This document shows positions 8,500 through 19,175 of a stretch of 64,000 bases of DNA, one piece after another; positions within the stretch are counted from its first letter, which is position 1, and each line of letters begins with the position of its first letter. Source of the stretch: Microbispora siamensis. Its GTDB lineage: Bacteria > Actinomycetota > Actinomycetes > Streptosporangiales > Streptosporangiaceae. The notes under the pieces are model-generated. The model was not told the DNA's origin and made no database searches. It saw nothing but the letters and a program-made list of their open reading frames with translations. The translations under genes were made by a program, and so were the position numbers. The stretch spans positions 124,001 through 188,000 of the forward strand of contig NZ_BOOF01000006.1 of the NCBI RefSeq assembly GCF_016863095.1, in the 5' to 3' direction.

Positions 8500-8567
8500 T
8501 GCCGCTTGATGGCAAATGCCACCGAGTGACATAGTGGGCCGCGCAGCGCTTCTGCCACCGAGTGGCA
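8500..8567. promoter_or_regulatory. three TetR operator-like dyads
   Basis: Three 15-bp sites with the pattern TGCC-N7-GGCA lie between the divergent TetR and oxidoreductase genes. They are TGCCGCTTGATGGCA at 8500-8514, TGCCACCGAGTGACA at 8517-8531 (one mismatch in the second arm) and TGCCACCGAGTGGCA at 8553-8567 (perfect 6+3+6 dyad). The first two are 2 bases apart. The third ends 20 bases before the oxidoreductase start. They are probably bound by the adjacent TetR protein. Confidence 0.7.
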
Positions 8568-8587
8568 CTTTCGGGAAGGGACGACTC

Positions 8588-9517
8588 ATGCGCGCTCTGC
8601 TCGTCGACAGGTCCGCGCCCGCCGGCCTGCGGCTCGGCGAGGCTCCGGACCCCGAGCCCGCCCCGCATCAGGCGCTGGTCCGGGTGACCGCGACCTCGCT
8701 CAACTACGGCGAGGTCAGGTTCGGCATCGAGAACGCCTCCGACGGCGCCGTACCGGGATGGGACGCGGCCGGGGTGGTCGAACGGGCCGCCGCCGACGGG
8801 TCCGGCCCCGCCGCGGGAACCCCCGTGGTGACGCTCGGCGTCGACGGCGCGTGGGCGGAGTACCGGGCCGTGGACACCTCTCACATCGGCACGCTTCCGG
8901 AGAACGCCGACCTCGGCGCGATCAGCACGATCCCGGTGGCCGCCGGCAGCGCGCTGCGCGCCCTGCACCGGCTCGGCCCCATCCTCGGCAGGAGGGTGCT
9001 GGTCACCGGCGCCACCGGCGGGGTCGGCAGGTACGCCGTGCAGCTGGCCCGGCTCGGCGGGGCCCACGTGATCGCGTCCACCGGCGATCCCGGGGCGCAC
9101 GGCGACGGCCTGCGGGCACTCGGCGCGCACGAGGTGGTCGACCGGCCGTCCGCCCTCGGCGGCCCGGTGCACGGCGTGCTCGACATGGTGGGCGGGCCCA
9201 CCCTCGTGGAGGCGTACGACAGGCTAACCGAGGGCGGCACCCTGGTGGCCGTGGGACATGTGACCGGCGAGCCGGAGACCTTCCCGTTCGGCGCGTTCTT
9301 CGGCGACCAGGCCCGTCATGACCGTTCGGTGGTCACGTTCTTCCTGCTCGCCTGCGGCGGGCTTGCTCCCGACCTCACCTGGCTCGCCGGGCAGGTCGCG
9401 TCCGGCCGTCTCGATCCGGGGATCTCCTGGCGCGGCGGCTGGGAGAAGGCGCAGGAGGCGGTGGCGCTCCTGCTCGGCCGCCGCCTCCACGGCAAGGCCG
9501 TGCTCGACCTCGGGTGA
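8588..9517 (+). CDS. zinc-independent quinone oxidoreductase (MDR family)
   Basis: 309 residues. It is a medium-chain dehydrogenase/reductase with the N-terminal GroES-like domain (about 1-115) and a nucleotide-binding Rossmann domain with [21 protein letters not shown] (about 139-158). The GHE zinc motif and structural-zinc cysteines are absent, as in NADPH:quinone reductases. The ATG at 8588 follows GGGAAGGGAC. It is divergent from a TetR gene with three operator-like dyads, so it is probably induced by a reactive quinone or similar electrophile that binds the repressor. The substrate cannot be told from the sequence. It ends 10 bases before the convergent glycosyltransferase gene. Confidence 0.9.
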   Translation: MRALLVDRSAPAGLRLGEAPDPEPAPHQALVRVTATSLNYGEVRFGIENASDGAVPGWDAAGVVERAAADGSGPAAGTPVVTLGVDGAWAEYRAVDTSHIGTLPENADLGAISTIPVAAGSALRALHRLGPILGRRVLVTGATGGVGRYAVQLARLGGAHVIASTGDPGAHGDGLRALGAHEVVDRPSALGGPVHGVLDMVGGPTLVEAYDRLTEGGTLVAVGHVTGEPETFPFGAFFGDQARHDRSVVTFFLLACGGLAPDLTWLAGQVASGRLDPGISWRGGWEKAQEAVALLLGRRLHGKAVLDLG

Positions 9518-9527
9518 GGCCGGTGGG

Positions 9528-11549
9528 CTAGAACAGGGCGAGAGGCTCGGCGGGGACGTATCCCTCCATGCGCGCCGAGCCGAGCAGCGAACCCTCCGCC
9601 GAGTCGCGGACGCAGACGTAGGAGTAGCGGTCGGCCGAGTAGACCCGCACCCCGTCCGTACGGCACTGCCGCATCAGGACCTCGCCCCACTCCTCGGAGA
9701 CGTCGGCGAAGCCGAGGCCGGTAAGGACCTGGCGGCGGCCCAGGACGGTGCCGCCGGCCACCTCCGGCAGGAACCGGTGCTCGGCCCCCGGCTGGCGCAG
9801 CAGGGTCGCGCCGGTTCCCGGCAGGTGGGCGTAGAACGACGCCTTCCCCAGCACCTCGGCGTCCGTGGAGGCGAAGTGCCGGACGAGGTCGGCCAGGTAG
9901 TGCTCGCCGTACAGGTCCCTGGCGTCGAGCACGGCCACGTAGTCGCCGTCGGCGAGCCTGATCGCGCGGTCGAGGGCGGCGCCCCGGGTGACCGGCTCCT
10001 CGGTGGCGCGAACCACGACGTCGAGGTCCGGGCACGCCTGGCGGACCGTCTTGTCCACCAGGCCCGCGTCCAGGCCGTCGGCCACGATCACGATCTGGCC
10101 GGGCCGTTCGATCTGACGGGTGACCTGGGCGAGCAGGCGGTCCAGCTCGGCCGGGTCGGACACGGCGGTGATCGCGGTGATCACGCCGCTGCCCCGTACG
10201 CTCGGCACGCCGAGGGTGTCGAGGATCGGGTCGAGCAGCGGGGTGACGCTCGTGCGGGCCCGCCAGGCGAGGTGGGCCTCCCTGTCCAGCCGTCCGGCGT
10301 CGGCCATGAGGATCTCGGCCGCCGCGAGGATCTCCTCGCCCTTGGCCCCGGCCCGCACCTGGAGCACCGGGGTGCCGCAGGCCGCGACCTCCCCTATCAC
10401 CCTCGGCTCGGCGTCGGCGCCCGCGATCACCAGGGCCGGCTGCCGGTAGGCCGTCAGCACGTCGTCGTACGCCGTGGGGTCGTCGCCCTGCCCGGCCAGT
10501 GGCTGCCAGGCCGCACCGCCGGCCGGAGGGGTGACCGTGCCGAGGGTGACGATCTCCCCGGTCCTGCCGCCCTCGGCGGGGATGGGGTTATGCACGCGGG
10601 GCTGGATCGCGTGCGGGAGCACGCCGACCCGGTCGTGCCGCAGCGCCGAGCGCCACTCGCGGGCCCGGGCCTCGGTGGTGGCCAGCACGTACTCGAAGTG
10701 CTCGGCCGCCGGCACCGCTCGCGACACCGCGCCGCCCGAGTGCCAGAAGACCGTCTTGACCCCCCGCTTGTGGCAGGCCGCCACCAGGTCGCGCAGCGCC
10801 CGCGTCTCCCCTGCCAGCGCCTCCAGCCAGCGCCCGCCGTTGCCCTGCCGGGGGCCGGGCCGTACGGACTCGACGAACAGCACGTGCGGCCGCTGCTGGT
10901 CGAGCATGGCCTCCCAGTTGTCCGGGCCGAAGTTGGTCACCAGCCGCCACTCGTACCGCAGCAGCGCCTCGGTCTGCCGGTCCACGATCGCGGCGACCGT
11001 CATGTACGGCCTGGCCGTCGGGCCCTTGGGGACCACGAACGACTCGGCGAGCGGCGCGGAGACCTGCGGGGCCTTGGGCTCGGGTGCGGCGGGAGCCGCC
11101 TTCACCTCGGGGACGGCGGGGACCTCGGGCTTGAAGTCCGAGCGCTTGGGCGCGGGGCGCTTCCTGACCGGCGCCTTGAGTGTCCTGGCCACCGTGCCGG
11201 GCTTCTTGCTGTGGATCGCGTCGCCGAGTTTGATCCACCGGCTCTCCTGGAGCGAGGCGAGCTTCCAGTTGGCGACCTCGGTCTGGTACTTCTGCTCCGC
11301 GAGTTGCTTGGCGAGCTGCGCGTTCTGCCGCTCGACCGTCTTCAGCCGCGCCTCGGCCTCACGCATCCTGGTCAGGGCCTCGGCCTCCGAGCGCGCCACC
11401 TCCTCCAGCCGCCGCTGGTAGTCGGTGATCAGCCGGGCGAGCTCCGCCGCGCCGGAGGCTCGCTCCACCGCCTCCGCCAGCGCCTGCCGCAGCGCCGCCG
11501 GGTCGCTCCGCTCGGGCTGTCCGGCTGCCGGCTCGCTTACCTCGCTCAT
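9528..11549 (-). CDS. coiled-coil glycosyltransferase, CgeB-like plus GT2-like domains
   Basis: 673 residues, no signal peptide or membrane segment. Residues about 20-110 form a long charged coiled coil (LITDYQRRLEEVARSEAEALTRMREAE...). A Pro/Ala/Lys linker (about 115-170) follows. Then comes a GT4/CgeB-like region (about 175-460: YEWRLVTNFGPDNWEAML, HVLFVESVR, VKTVFWHSGG, VLATTEAR, GVLPHAIQPRVHNP). The last part (about 460-673) resembles a GT2 domain with VAVLDARDLYG as the likely DxD metal site. It may glycosylate a spore or cell-surface polymer; CgeB-type enzymes decorate spore coats. It faces an asparagine-synthase-like gene across a 262-base gap in which I see no other gene. Donor and acceptor are unknown. 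Confidence 0.72.
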   Translation of the reverse strand: MSEVSEPAAGQPERSDPAALRQALAEAVERASGAAELARLITDYQRRLEEVARSEAEALTRMREAEARLKTVERQNAQLAKQLAEQKYQTEVANWKLASLQESRWIKLGDAIHSKKPGTVARTLKAPVRKRPAPKRSDFKPEVPAVPEVKAAPAAPEPKAPQVSAPLAESFVVPKGPTARPYMTVAAIVDRQTEALLRYEWRLVTNFGPDNWEAMLDQQRPHVLFVESVRPGPRQGNGGRWLEALAGETRALRDLVAACHKRGVKTVFWHSGGAVSRAVPAAEHFEYVLATTEARAREWRSALRHDRVGVLPHAIQPRVHNPIPAEGGRTGEIVTLGTVTPPAGGAAWQPLAGQGDDPTAYDDVLTAYRQPALVIAGADAEPRVIGEVAACGTPVLQVRAGAKGEEILAAAEILMADAGRLDREAHLAWRARTSVTPLLDPILDTLGVPSVRGSGVITAITAVSDPAELDRLLAQVTRQIERPGQIVIVADGLDAGLVDKTVRQACPDLDVVVRATEEPVTRGAALDRAIRLADGDYVAVLDARDLYGEHYLADLVRHFASTDAEVLGKASFYAHLPGTGATLLRQPGAEHRFLPEVAGGTVLGRRQVLTGLGFADVSEEWGEVLMRQCRTDGVRVYSADRYSYVCVRDSAEGSLLGSARMEGYVPAEPLALF

Positions 11550-11811
11550 AGGGGGTGACTCCGCGGTAGACCTTCAGGACCAGAGTCACAATATTCGCAG
11601 AACGCCCTGATCGCTCTCAGCCAGAGCCGAGACCTCGTCCACCTCGTCAGTCACATCCCCCGCTGACCGACACCCTGCCACTCCGCGACCAGATCGCCAC
11701 GAGACCAGCGACCAGGCACCCCCGAAGTCGCCTTCGTCGACTCGGACATCGCCGCCCCTTGGGCGGCCGGGAGGTCCGTAGACTCGGCTGCGGTTCAAGG
11801 GAGGGCAAACC

Positions 11812-13500
11812 GTGCGCAAGGGTGAGTGGCCGCGATTCCAGGCCAGGCCGTACGTCTGCGGGGCCGTCGGGCCCTTCGAGCAGGCAACGCTCGACCTGCT
11901 GGCGCGGTCGGGCCCCGCCGTCCAGGCCGTGCACACCGCACCGGAGGCCGCGCTGCTCGCGTCGGCCCCCCTGGCGCCGTACGCCACGGGAGCCCGGGCG
12001 ACCGCGTACGCGTGGGGCGGCCTGCGGCCGGAGACCGGGGGCGAGCCCCAGGCGAACGCGTGGCTGCGGGTCGCGGAGACGTACGAGACCCCGGGCCTGG
12101 TGGACGAGCCCGACACGGTGAGCCTGCACACGGGCGGTCTCGGCCTGGTCGACGTCTACTACCTCCAGGACGGCGACGCCGTCTACTTCTCCTCGCTGAT
12201 CGAGCCGCTCCTCGCGCTGGCCCGGCGGCCGTACGAGGTGAACTGGGAGGCGTGGGCGGCGATCCTCACGCTGACCTACCCGCTGCTCGAGGACACGCCG
12301 TATCGCCAGATCCGGCGCCTGCCCGGCGCGACCGCGCTGACCTGGTCGCGGCGCGAGCGCAGGCTGCGGGCCGACCGGCGGGCCCCGCGCTGGGTGCGGG
12401 AGGAGCCCGTGGACCGGGGCGTGACGGGTCACGACCTGGTCGCGCTGCTGCACGACGCGCTCAAGCCGTACGAGCGGGTGCTGGTGCCGGTGAGCGGCGG
12501 GTACGACTCGCGGCTGCTGGCCAGCGTGGCGGTGGCCAGGAAGATGGACGTCGAGTCGTGGACCACCAGCCCCGACGACGGGCTGGACAACGACATCGAC
12601 TTCGCCCGCTACATCACCCGCGAGCTGGGCATCCCGCATCGGATCATGCCGCAGGACCCGGCCGCCTACCCGCAGGAGGCGCTGTGGGCGGCCCGGCGCC
12701 TGGAGTTCCTCACCAGCCACCACGCGTGGTACTCCCCCTTCGCCCGTGAGGTGCACGGCGCGGGCCGGGCGCTGGTGGACGGCCTGGCGGGCGGCCCGCT
12801 GATGAAGAACTTCCTGATCACGGCGGACGCCGTCGGGGCGGGGACGGGCGCGACCCGCCGCGAGGCGCTGCTCAAGGCGCTGGCGACCGGCGACGCCCAC
12901 ATCCCCGTGCTCGGCGAGGCCGCCGCCGCGTGGATGGACGACCGGGTCCGTACGGCGTTCACCCGGGCGACCTCCATGCTGCACGGGCACCGGGCGGAGC
13001 TGCCGTTGAGCGTGCTCCACACCCGGACCGTGCGGGGCATCGCCCGGTCCCCGGTCAACCTCGTCGGCCCCGAGGCGACCCCGGTCTTCCCGTTCCTGCA
13101 CCCGGAGTTCTTCGACGCGGCGCTGTCGGTGCCGGTCGCCCGCAAGGAGGGCGGCAGGTTCTACCGGGAGGTCCTGCGGGCCGCCAACCCCCGGGTGGCG
13201 GCGCTGCCCTCGACCAACACCCCGCTGATGCCGAACCGCCGGGTGCCGCTGCGCTCGAACGGGCCGGTCGCCCGCGAGTGGAACCACCGGATGCTGGTCA
13301 GGGCCGCGGAGATCCCCGGGCTGATGTCGCCCCAGATGCTGGACGCGATCGCCGGCGGGCCCGACGCGCTGACCGCCTTCGGGTCGTGGAACTCGCGGTT
13401 CTGGCTGCGCGCCCTGGTGGCGTTCGGGGCCTGGCTGGCCGACTACGAGGACGTGCTCGGCGACCTCACCCCGCCCTGGCCTGCGCCGTCGGGCGGGTGA
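11812..13500 (+). CDS. asparagine-synthase-like amidotransferase without glutaminase cysteine
   Basis: 562 residues. The C-terminal ATP-pyrophosphatase domain has the PP-loop SGGYDS at 228-233 and the downstream DxxxxxxYI-type helix, as in AsnB and in lasso-peptide and beta-lactam synthetases. The N-terminal Ntn-like domain is present but the first residues are MRKGEW, not Met-Cys, so it cannot use glutamine as AsnB does. It probably adenylates a carboxylate and joins it to an amine supplied otherwise. The GTG start follows AAGGGAGGG. It is divergent from a CgeB-like glycosyltransferase, which suggests a shared role in making or capping a surface glycan or small molecule. No precursor peptide or leader peptidase of a lasso cluster is seen nearby. 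Confidence 0.75.
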   Translation: MRKGEWPRFQARPYVCGAVGPFEQATLDLLARSGPAVQAVHTAPEAALLASAPLAPYATGARATAYAWGGLRPETGGEPQANAWLRVAETYETPGLVDEPDTVSLHTGGLGLVDVYYLQDGDAVYFSSLIEPLLALARRPYEVNWEAWAAILTLTYPLLEDTPYRQIRRLPGATALTWSRRERRLRADRRAPRWVREEPVDRGVTGHDLVALLHDALKPYERVLVPVSGGYDSRLLASVAVARKMDVESWTTSPDDGLDNDIDFARYITRELGIPHRIMPQDPAAYPQEALWAARRLEFLTSHHAWYSPFAREVHGAGRALVDGLAGGPLMKNFLITADAVGAGTGATRREALLKALATGDAHIPVLGEAAAAWMDDRVRTAFTRATSMLHGHRAELPLSVLHTRTVRGIARSPVNLVGPEATPVFPFLHPEFFDAALSVPVARKEGGRFYREVLRAANPRVAALPSTNTPLMPNRRVPLRSNGPVAREWNHRMLVRAAEIPGLMSPQMLDAIAGGPDALTAFGSWNSRFWLRALVAFGAWLADYEDVLGDLTPPWPAPSGG

Positions 13501-13616
13501 CCCGCACAGTTCTGGGGCGCGTCTGTGCGGTAGCAGTACGTGATCACCTGAAAACAGGTAAAAACTGCATGTCAGACCGGCGTCAGCCTTTTCGGTCAGG
13601 CCACTTCTAGTGGTAG

Positions 13617-13662
13617 TTTTGGTCAAATAGAGCCAAACATCGTGGCGAGAGCTTCAAAGCTC
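13617..13662. promoter_or_regulatory. two short dyads upstream of treS
   Basis: The 209-base gap before treS holds an inverted repeat TTTGG...CCAAA (arms near 13618-13622 and 13633-13637) and GAGCTT-CA-AAGCTC at 13649-13662. Either could be an operator for a carbohydrate regulator. The evidence is only the symmetry and position. Confidence 0.3.
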
Positions 13663-13709
13663 GGGTGTGACCTGACAACACGCTCCTTCTTTCCTCAAGC
13701 GAGAACCAG

Positions 13710-15449
<1,740 letters not shown>

Positions 15450-15473
15450 GAGGGCGTCTGAGGGGGCCGCGCC

Positions 15474-17747
15474 TCAGCGGGCGGTGACGGGCACCTGCGC
15501 CCGCGCCGCCCGCCTGGCGGGGATCAGCGCCACCAGCAACGCCGCGCCGACCGCGATCAGGAGGGTCGCGGCGAGCATGCCGGGCGTCGGGGCGCGGCCG
15601 ATGCCGGCGCCGACACCGCTGCCCCGGCCCTCCAGGTCGATCAGCCAGCGCGACCAGGACGCCCCCGCCGCGGCCCCCAGCACGACCCCCACCGCGGCGG
15701 GCAGGCCGGTGGCGGTGACCAGCGTGGCCATCACCTGGCGAGGGGTCAGCCCCATGGCCTTGAGCACGGCCAGGTCGAAGACGTGGTCGCGCAGCCCGAG
15801 CGCGCTGGCCGTCAGCAGGCTGGCCAGCCCGATCAGGGCCAGCACGGCGACCAGCGCGACGATGATCACGCGGATGACCGAGAGCCGGTCGGCCGGGTTC
15901 ACGGCCTGGGCCACCTCCAGCCCCTGCCCCTGCAGGCGGGCGCGCACCTGGGCCGGGTCGGCGCCGGGCCGCAGCACCAGGGCGTAGAACTGGGGCGGCA
16001 GCGCGTCCTTGGCCGCCAGGCTGTCCACCCCGAACGACAGCACCTCGCCGTCCTGCTCGGGCTCCACCACCCGGCCCACGATGCGCACGATCAGCGGGGT
16101 GCCCCCGATCGTCATGCGGACCCGGTCGCCGATCCGTACGCCGAGGAGGTCGAGCAGGCCCTGCCCGGCGACCGCCTCGCCCTGGTCGGCGAACATCCGG
16201 CCCTCCACGACCGGGAAGGGGTACGGGTCGGAGGACAGGCCGAGGGCCCTGGTCCGCACGGTCCTCGTCTGCCAGGGGACGAGCGCGTCGAGTTCGGCGC
16301 CCGGGTAGGCCGCGACCACGTCCTGGTCGGCCATCGCGCGCTGGCGCGCCTCCTCGGCGGTCAGCTCGCCGGGCCGCACCGTCAGGGCCGCGGCCTGGCC
16401 CACGCTCTCCGGGTGGCGGATGAAGTCGTCCAGGGTCGTCCAGCAGCCGAGCCCGATCGTGATCATCATCATGGGGATGGCGACCCCGCACACCGTGAGC
16501 GCGGCGGGCGTCCTGCGGGTGAAGGCGTCCCTGGCGCCGAGGACGAGCGCGGGCGGCAGCCGTACGAGCAGGGCGACCCGGGCCAGCCGCGACAGGTGCC
16601 CGCGCGGCGGCGCCGCCGGGGCGGCCGGGATCGGCGGGGTGCGCCCGCCGCGCCAGGCCGGGACCAGCACGGCGACCAGCACAGTCAGCGAGGTCCCCAC
16701 GATGATCGCGGCGAGCGGTCCGGCCGACAGCGGCACGACGACCGTCTCCCCCATCGCGTACGCCGTGATCAGCCGGGCGAGGACCGCACCGATGGCGATG
16801 CCGAGCAATCCGAGCGTGCCGTGCTCGGCGACGAGCATCCGGACCACCTGCCCCCGGGTGAACCCGAGCGACTTGAGCGTGGCGATGTCGCGCAACTGCA
16901 TCAGCACCCGGCCTCCGGCGGCGTTGGCGAGCGCCAGCGCGGCGGCGATCAGGCCCGCGCCGCCGAACAGCGCGAGCAGCAGGCCGAGCAGCCGGTTGTC
17001 CAGCTCCATCGAGGCCCGCACCTCGCGCCAGGTCGTCACCCGCTGCACCTGGTTGCGCAGCGTGAAGACGGCCCTCTGGACGACGAGATCGGTGCCGGCG
17101 GGATCGGCCAGCCGCAGCCCGGTCACGGTCTCGGTGCGGCCGGGCGCGGGCTCGACCACGTTCAGCGTCTGCGCGAGCGTCCAGGCCAGGCCAGGGGTCC
17201 ACTCCGGATAGAACCCCTGGTCACCGCTTTCCGCCAGCCCGGCGACGGTCAGCGTGTGGGTCGCGCCGTTCAGTCCTGTGACGGTGAACGAACCGCCCGG
17301 CCGCAGGCCGAGAGCGCGGGCGAACGACCGTTCGACGACCACGCCGTTCGGGGTGCGCACGTCGAGCCAGCGGCCCTCGCGCAGGAGCGGGCGGGCCACG
17401 GCGGGGAAGGCCGCCGGCGTCTCCTGCAGGGTGATCGGCACCCGCCGGCCGCGGGTCACCAGCGTGGCGGGCGCGCTGCGGTAGGGCCCGGCGACGTCGG
17501 TCACGCCGTTCAGGCGGCGCAGCGCGGACACGTCGGGGACGTCCTTGCTGTGGATCCAGATGTGCGCGCTGTTGCTGCGCTCGAACAGGCCGCGCCAGGG
17601 GTTGGTGCCGTCCTCCAGCAGCGTGGCCGCGATGATCAGGGCGGTGACGATCCCCGCCACCGCGAGGACCGTCAGCGCGGCCTGGCCCCGGCGTGCCCGC
17701 AGGTCCGCGCGGATCCACCGCAGCTCCGCGGTCCTCGTCGTGATCAA
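15474..17747 (-). CDS. ABC transporter permease, double FtsX domain
   Basis: 757 residues. Architecture: an N-terminal membrane helix (about 24-44), a large extracytoplasmic MacB-PCD-like domain (about 45-250), three membrane helices of the first FtsX domain (about 262-370), then a second copy with a membrane helix at about 420-440, an outside domain (about 445-620) and three helices (about 625-745). This is the duplicated FtsX layout of lipoprotein or peptide exporters in Gram-positives. The TTG start at 17747 is the only one near the conserved beginning (MITTRTAELRWIRADLRARRG). It follows the ATPase gene by 40 bases and belongs to the PadR-ATPase-permease operon. The substrate is unknown; extrusion of lipophilic drugs or envelope lipids is usual for this class. 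Confidence 0.9.
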   Translation of the reverse strand: MITTRTAELRWIRADLRARRGQAALTVLAVAGIVTALIIAATLLEDGTNPWRGLFERSNSAHIWIHSKDVPDVSALRRLNGVTDVAGPYRSAPATLVTRGRRVPITLQETPAAFPAVARPLLREGRWLDVRTPNGVVVERSFARALGLRPGGSFTVTGLNGATHTLTVAGLAESGDQGFYPEWTPGLAWTLAQTLNVVEPAPGRTETVTGLRLADPAGTDLVVQRAVFTLRNQVQRVTTWREVRASMELDNRLLGLLLALFGGAGLIAAALALANAAGGRVLMQLRDIATLKSLGFTRGQVVRMLVAEHGTLGLLGIAIGAVLARLITAYAMGETVVVPLSAGPLAAIIVGTSLTVLVAVLVPAWRGGRTPPIPAAPAAPPRGHLSRLARVALLVRLPPALVLGARDAFTRRTPAALTVCGVAIPMMMITIGLGCWTTLDDFIRHPESVGQAAALTVRPGELTAEEARQRAMADQDVVAAYPGAELDALVPWQTRTVRTRALGLSSDPYPFPVVEGRMFADQGEAVAGQGLLDLLGVRIGDRVRMTIGGTPLIVRIVGRVVEPEQDGEVLSFGVDSLAAKDALPPQFYALVLRPGADPAQVRARLQGQGLEVAQAVNPADRLSVIRVIIVALVAVLALIGLASLLTASALGLRDHVFDLAVLKAMGLTPRQVMATLVTATGLPAAVGVVLGAAAGASWSRWLIDLEGRGSGVGAGIGRAPTPGMLAATLLIAVGAALLVALIPARRAARAQVPVTAR

Positions 17748-17787
17748 GCCGCCCCCTCGTGCCGGTCCCGTGCGCCCCCGGACGATC

Positions 17788-18537
17788 TCAACTGCGCAGC
17801 TCCACGACGTCTCCCGCCGCTCCCAGGGGGCGCCGGCGCGACTTCGGGATCGCCCCGTCGTCGACGATCTGGCCGTCCAGCAGGCTGACGACGCGGTCGG
17901 CCATGCTCGCCACCCGGGCGTCGTGGGTGACCAGCACGATCGTCTGGCCCTGCCCGTGCACCTTGCCGAGCAGGCGCAGCACGTCGCGGGTGTTGCGGCT
18001 GTCGAGGTTGCCGGTCGGCTCGTCGGCCAGCAGCAGCCGGGGCTGGTTCGCGAGCGCGCGGGCCAGCGCGACCCGCTGCTGCTCGCCCCCGCTGAGCTGC
18101 GCGGGCGACGCCTCGGCGCGGTCGGCCAGGCCGAGCTCGCCGAGGAGGTACTCGCGCCGTTCCCTGGCCTGCCGGGGCGAGACGCCGCCCAGCAGGGCGG
18201 GAAGCTCGACGTTGTCGGCCACGGTCATGTTGGCGACCAGGTTGAAGAACTGGAAGACGAAGCCGATCTTCTCCCGGCGGAGCACCGCCCATCCGCTCTC
18301 GGAGAGCGTGTCGGCTCGCCTGCCGTCCAGCCAGATCTCGCCGCTGGTGCGCGTGTCCAGGCCGCCGAGCATGTGGACGAGGGTGGACTTGCCCGACCCG
18401 GACGGGCCCATGACGGCGACGAACTCCCCCGCCTCGACGGTCAGGTCGACCCCGCGTACGGCGGGCACGGGCAGCCCGCCGGTCTGGTAGATCTTCACCA
18501 GGTTGACGGCCCGTACGACGGGAGCGTCGGCGGTCAT
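17788..18537 (-). CDS. ABC transporter ATP-binding protein, LolD/MacB type
   Basis: 249 residues. All nucleotide-binding motifs are present: Walker A GPSGSGKST, Q-loop, signature LSGGEQQRVALARAL, Walker B LLLADEPTGNLDS and the switch His in VTHD. The insert IGFVFQFFNLVANMTV is typical of the LolD/MacB/FtsE group, which works with FtsX-type permeases. Its ATG overlaps the end of padR by 4 bases (ATGA), and the FtsX permease follows, so all three are translated from one message. It energises the permease at 15474-17747 in the membrane. Confidence 0.95.
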   Translation of the reverse strand: MTADAPVVRAVNLVKIYQTGGLPVPAVRGVDLTVEAGEFVAVMGPSGSGKSTLVHMLGGLDTRTSGEIWLDGRRADTLSESGWAVLRREKIGFVFQFFNLVANMTVADNVELPALLGGVSPRQARERREYLLGELGLADRAEASPAQLSGGEQQRVALARALANQPRLLLADEPTGNLDSRNTRDVLRLLGKVHGQGQTIVLVTHDARVASMADRVVSLLDGQIVDDGAIPKSRRRPLGAAGDVVELRS

Positions 18538-19040
18538 GGCAGGTCCTCCTGGCAGCGTTCGAGCCAGTCGAGGTCGGCCTGCAGGTGGAGCATGGCTCCC
18601 TCGATGAGCAGCAGCGCGACGCGGTTGGCCGGGTCGGTGCGCTCGGCCAGCTCGCGGAGGTCTCTCATGAGCGCAAGGTAGTGCCGTCGCTGCCGGTTCA
18701 CCAAGGCCATGCGGTCGGACAGCCCGGTCATCGGAGCCAGCACGAGCTTCATGAAGAACTCGTCACGCACCCGGGGGCCCTCGGTGGGCTCCTCGACCCA
18801 GGTCTCCAGCGCCTCCCGGCCGGTGGCGGTGATGTAGTAGACCTTCTTGTTCGGCCGGTTGGCCTGCTCGACGTCGACCGACCGGACGTACCCGTCCTTC
18901 TCCAGCCGGCCCAGGGTCACGTAGATCTGGCCGATGTTCGGTGACGGATAGGCGTCGCCGAAGATCGTTTCGAGTGCCTGTTTCAGCTCGTATCCGTGGG
19001 CAGGTTCCTTCGCAAGGAGCGCCAGCAGCGACTGCCGCAC
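18534..19040 (-). CDS. PadR family regulator
   Basis: 168 residues. The winged helix is at about 1-80 (LLALLAKEPAHGYELKQALE... NIGQIYVTLGRLEKDGYV), followed by the C-terminal dimerisation helices of the long PadR subfamily (about 95-165). Such proteins normally repress the ABC exporter encoded with them and are released by the exported drug. It is the first gene of the exporter operon. It is divergent from the sugar-uptake operon, whose promoter region contains repeated ATGCAT elements that may be its binding site. The GTG start at 19040 is the first one before the conserved helix; the Shine-Dalgarno is weak. Confidence 0.9.
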   Translation of the reverse strand: MRQSLLALLAKEPAHGYELKQALETIFGDAYPSPNIGQIYVTLGRLEKDGYVRSVDVEQANRPNKKVYYITATGREALETWVEEPTEGPRVRDEFFMKLVLAPMTGLSDRMALVNRQRRHYLALMRDLRELAERTDPANRVALLLIEGAMLHLQADLDWLERCQEDLP

Positions 19041-19094
19041 GCGCCCACCCCCAAGCCGTATCGAGCAGTTATCGGAGCGTTACGGGCTGATCCG

Positions 19095-19132
19095 TTGACG
19101 CTCACATTATCGCTATGCATAACATGCATGCA
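19095..19132 (+). promoter_or_regulatory. promoter with ATGCAT repeats, PadR operator candidate
   Basis: TTGACG at 19095-19100, a 17-base spacer and CATAAC at 19118-19123 make a plausible promoter for the plus-strand operon. Two ATGCAT palindromes (19115-19120 and 19124-19129, 9 bases apart) overlap the -10 element, and the second extends to TGCATGCA (19125-19132). The area is unusually AT-rich for this genome. PadR proteins bind such AT-rich dyads, so the two divergent operons may share control. Confidence 0.5.
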
Positions 19133-19175
19133 CCTACCTAACACGTATGTAACCCGCTTTTCATACGGAGGCCAC

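Noticed and set aside
9318-11558. Long plus-strand open frame (746 codons) opposite the glycosyltransferase gene
   Set aside because: Its composition is Arg/Gly/His/Pro-rich with no domain, and it is the high-GC antisense shadow of a gene with clear protein motifs.
11812-13500. Lasso-peptide cyclase (LasC/McjC) of a RiPP cluster
   Set aside because: No leader peptidase (B1/B2) or precursor peptide could be found in the flanking gaps, and the N-terminal domain is larger than usual for lasso cyclases.
15783-17888. 701-codon plus-strand frame opposite the FtsX permease
   Set aside because: Low-complexity Arg/Gly/His antisense frame; the permease on the other strand has proper membrane helices.
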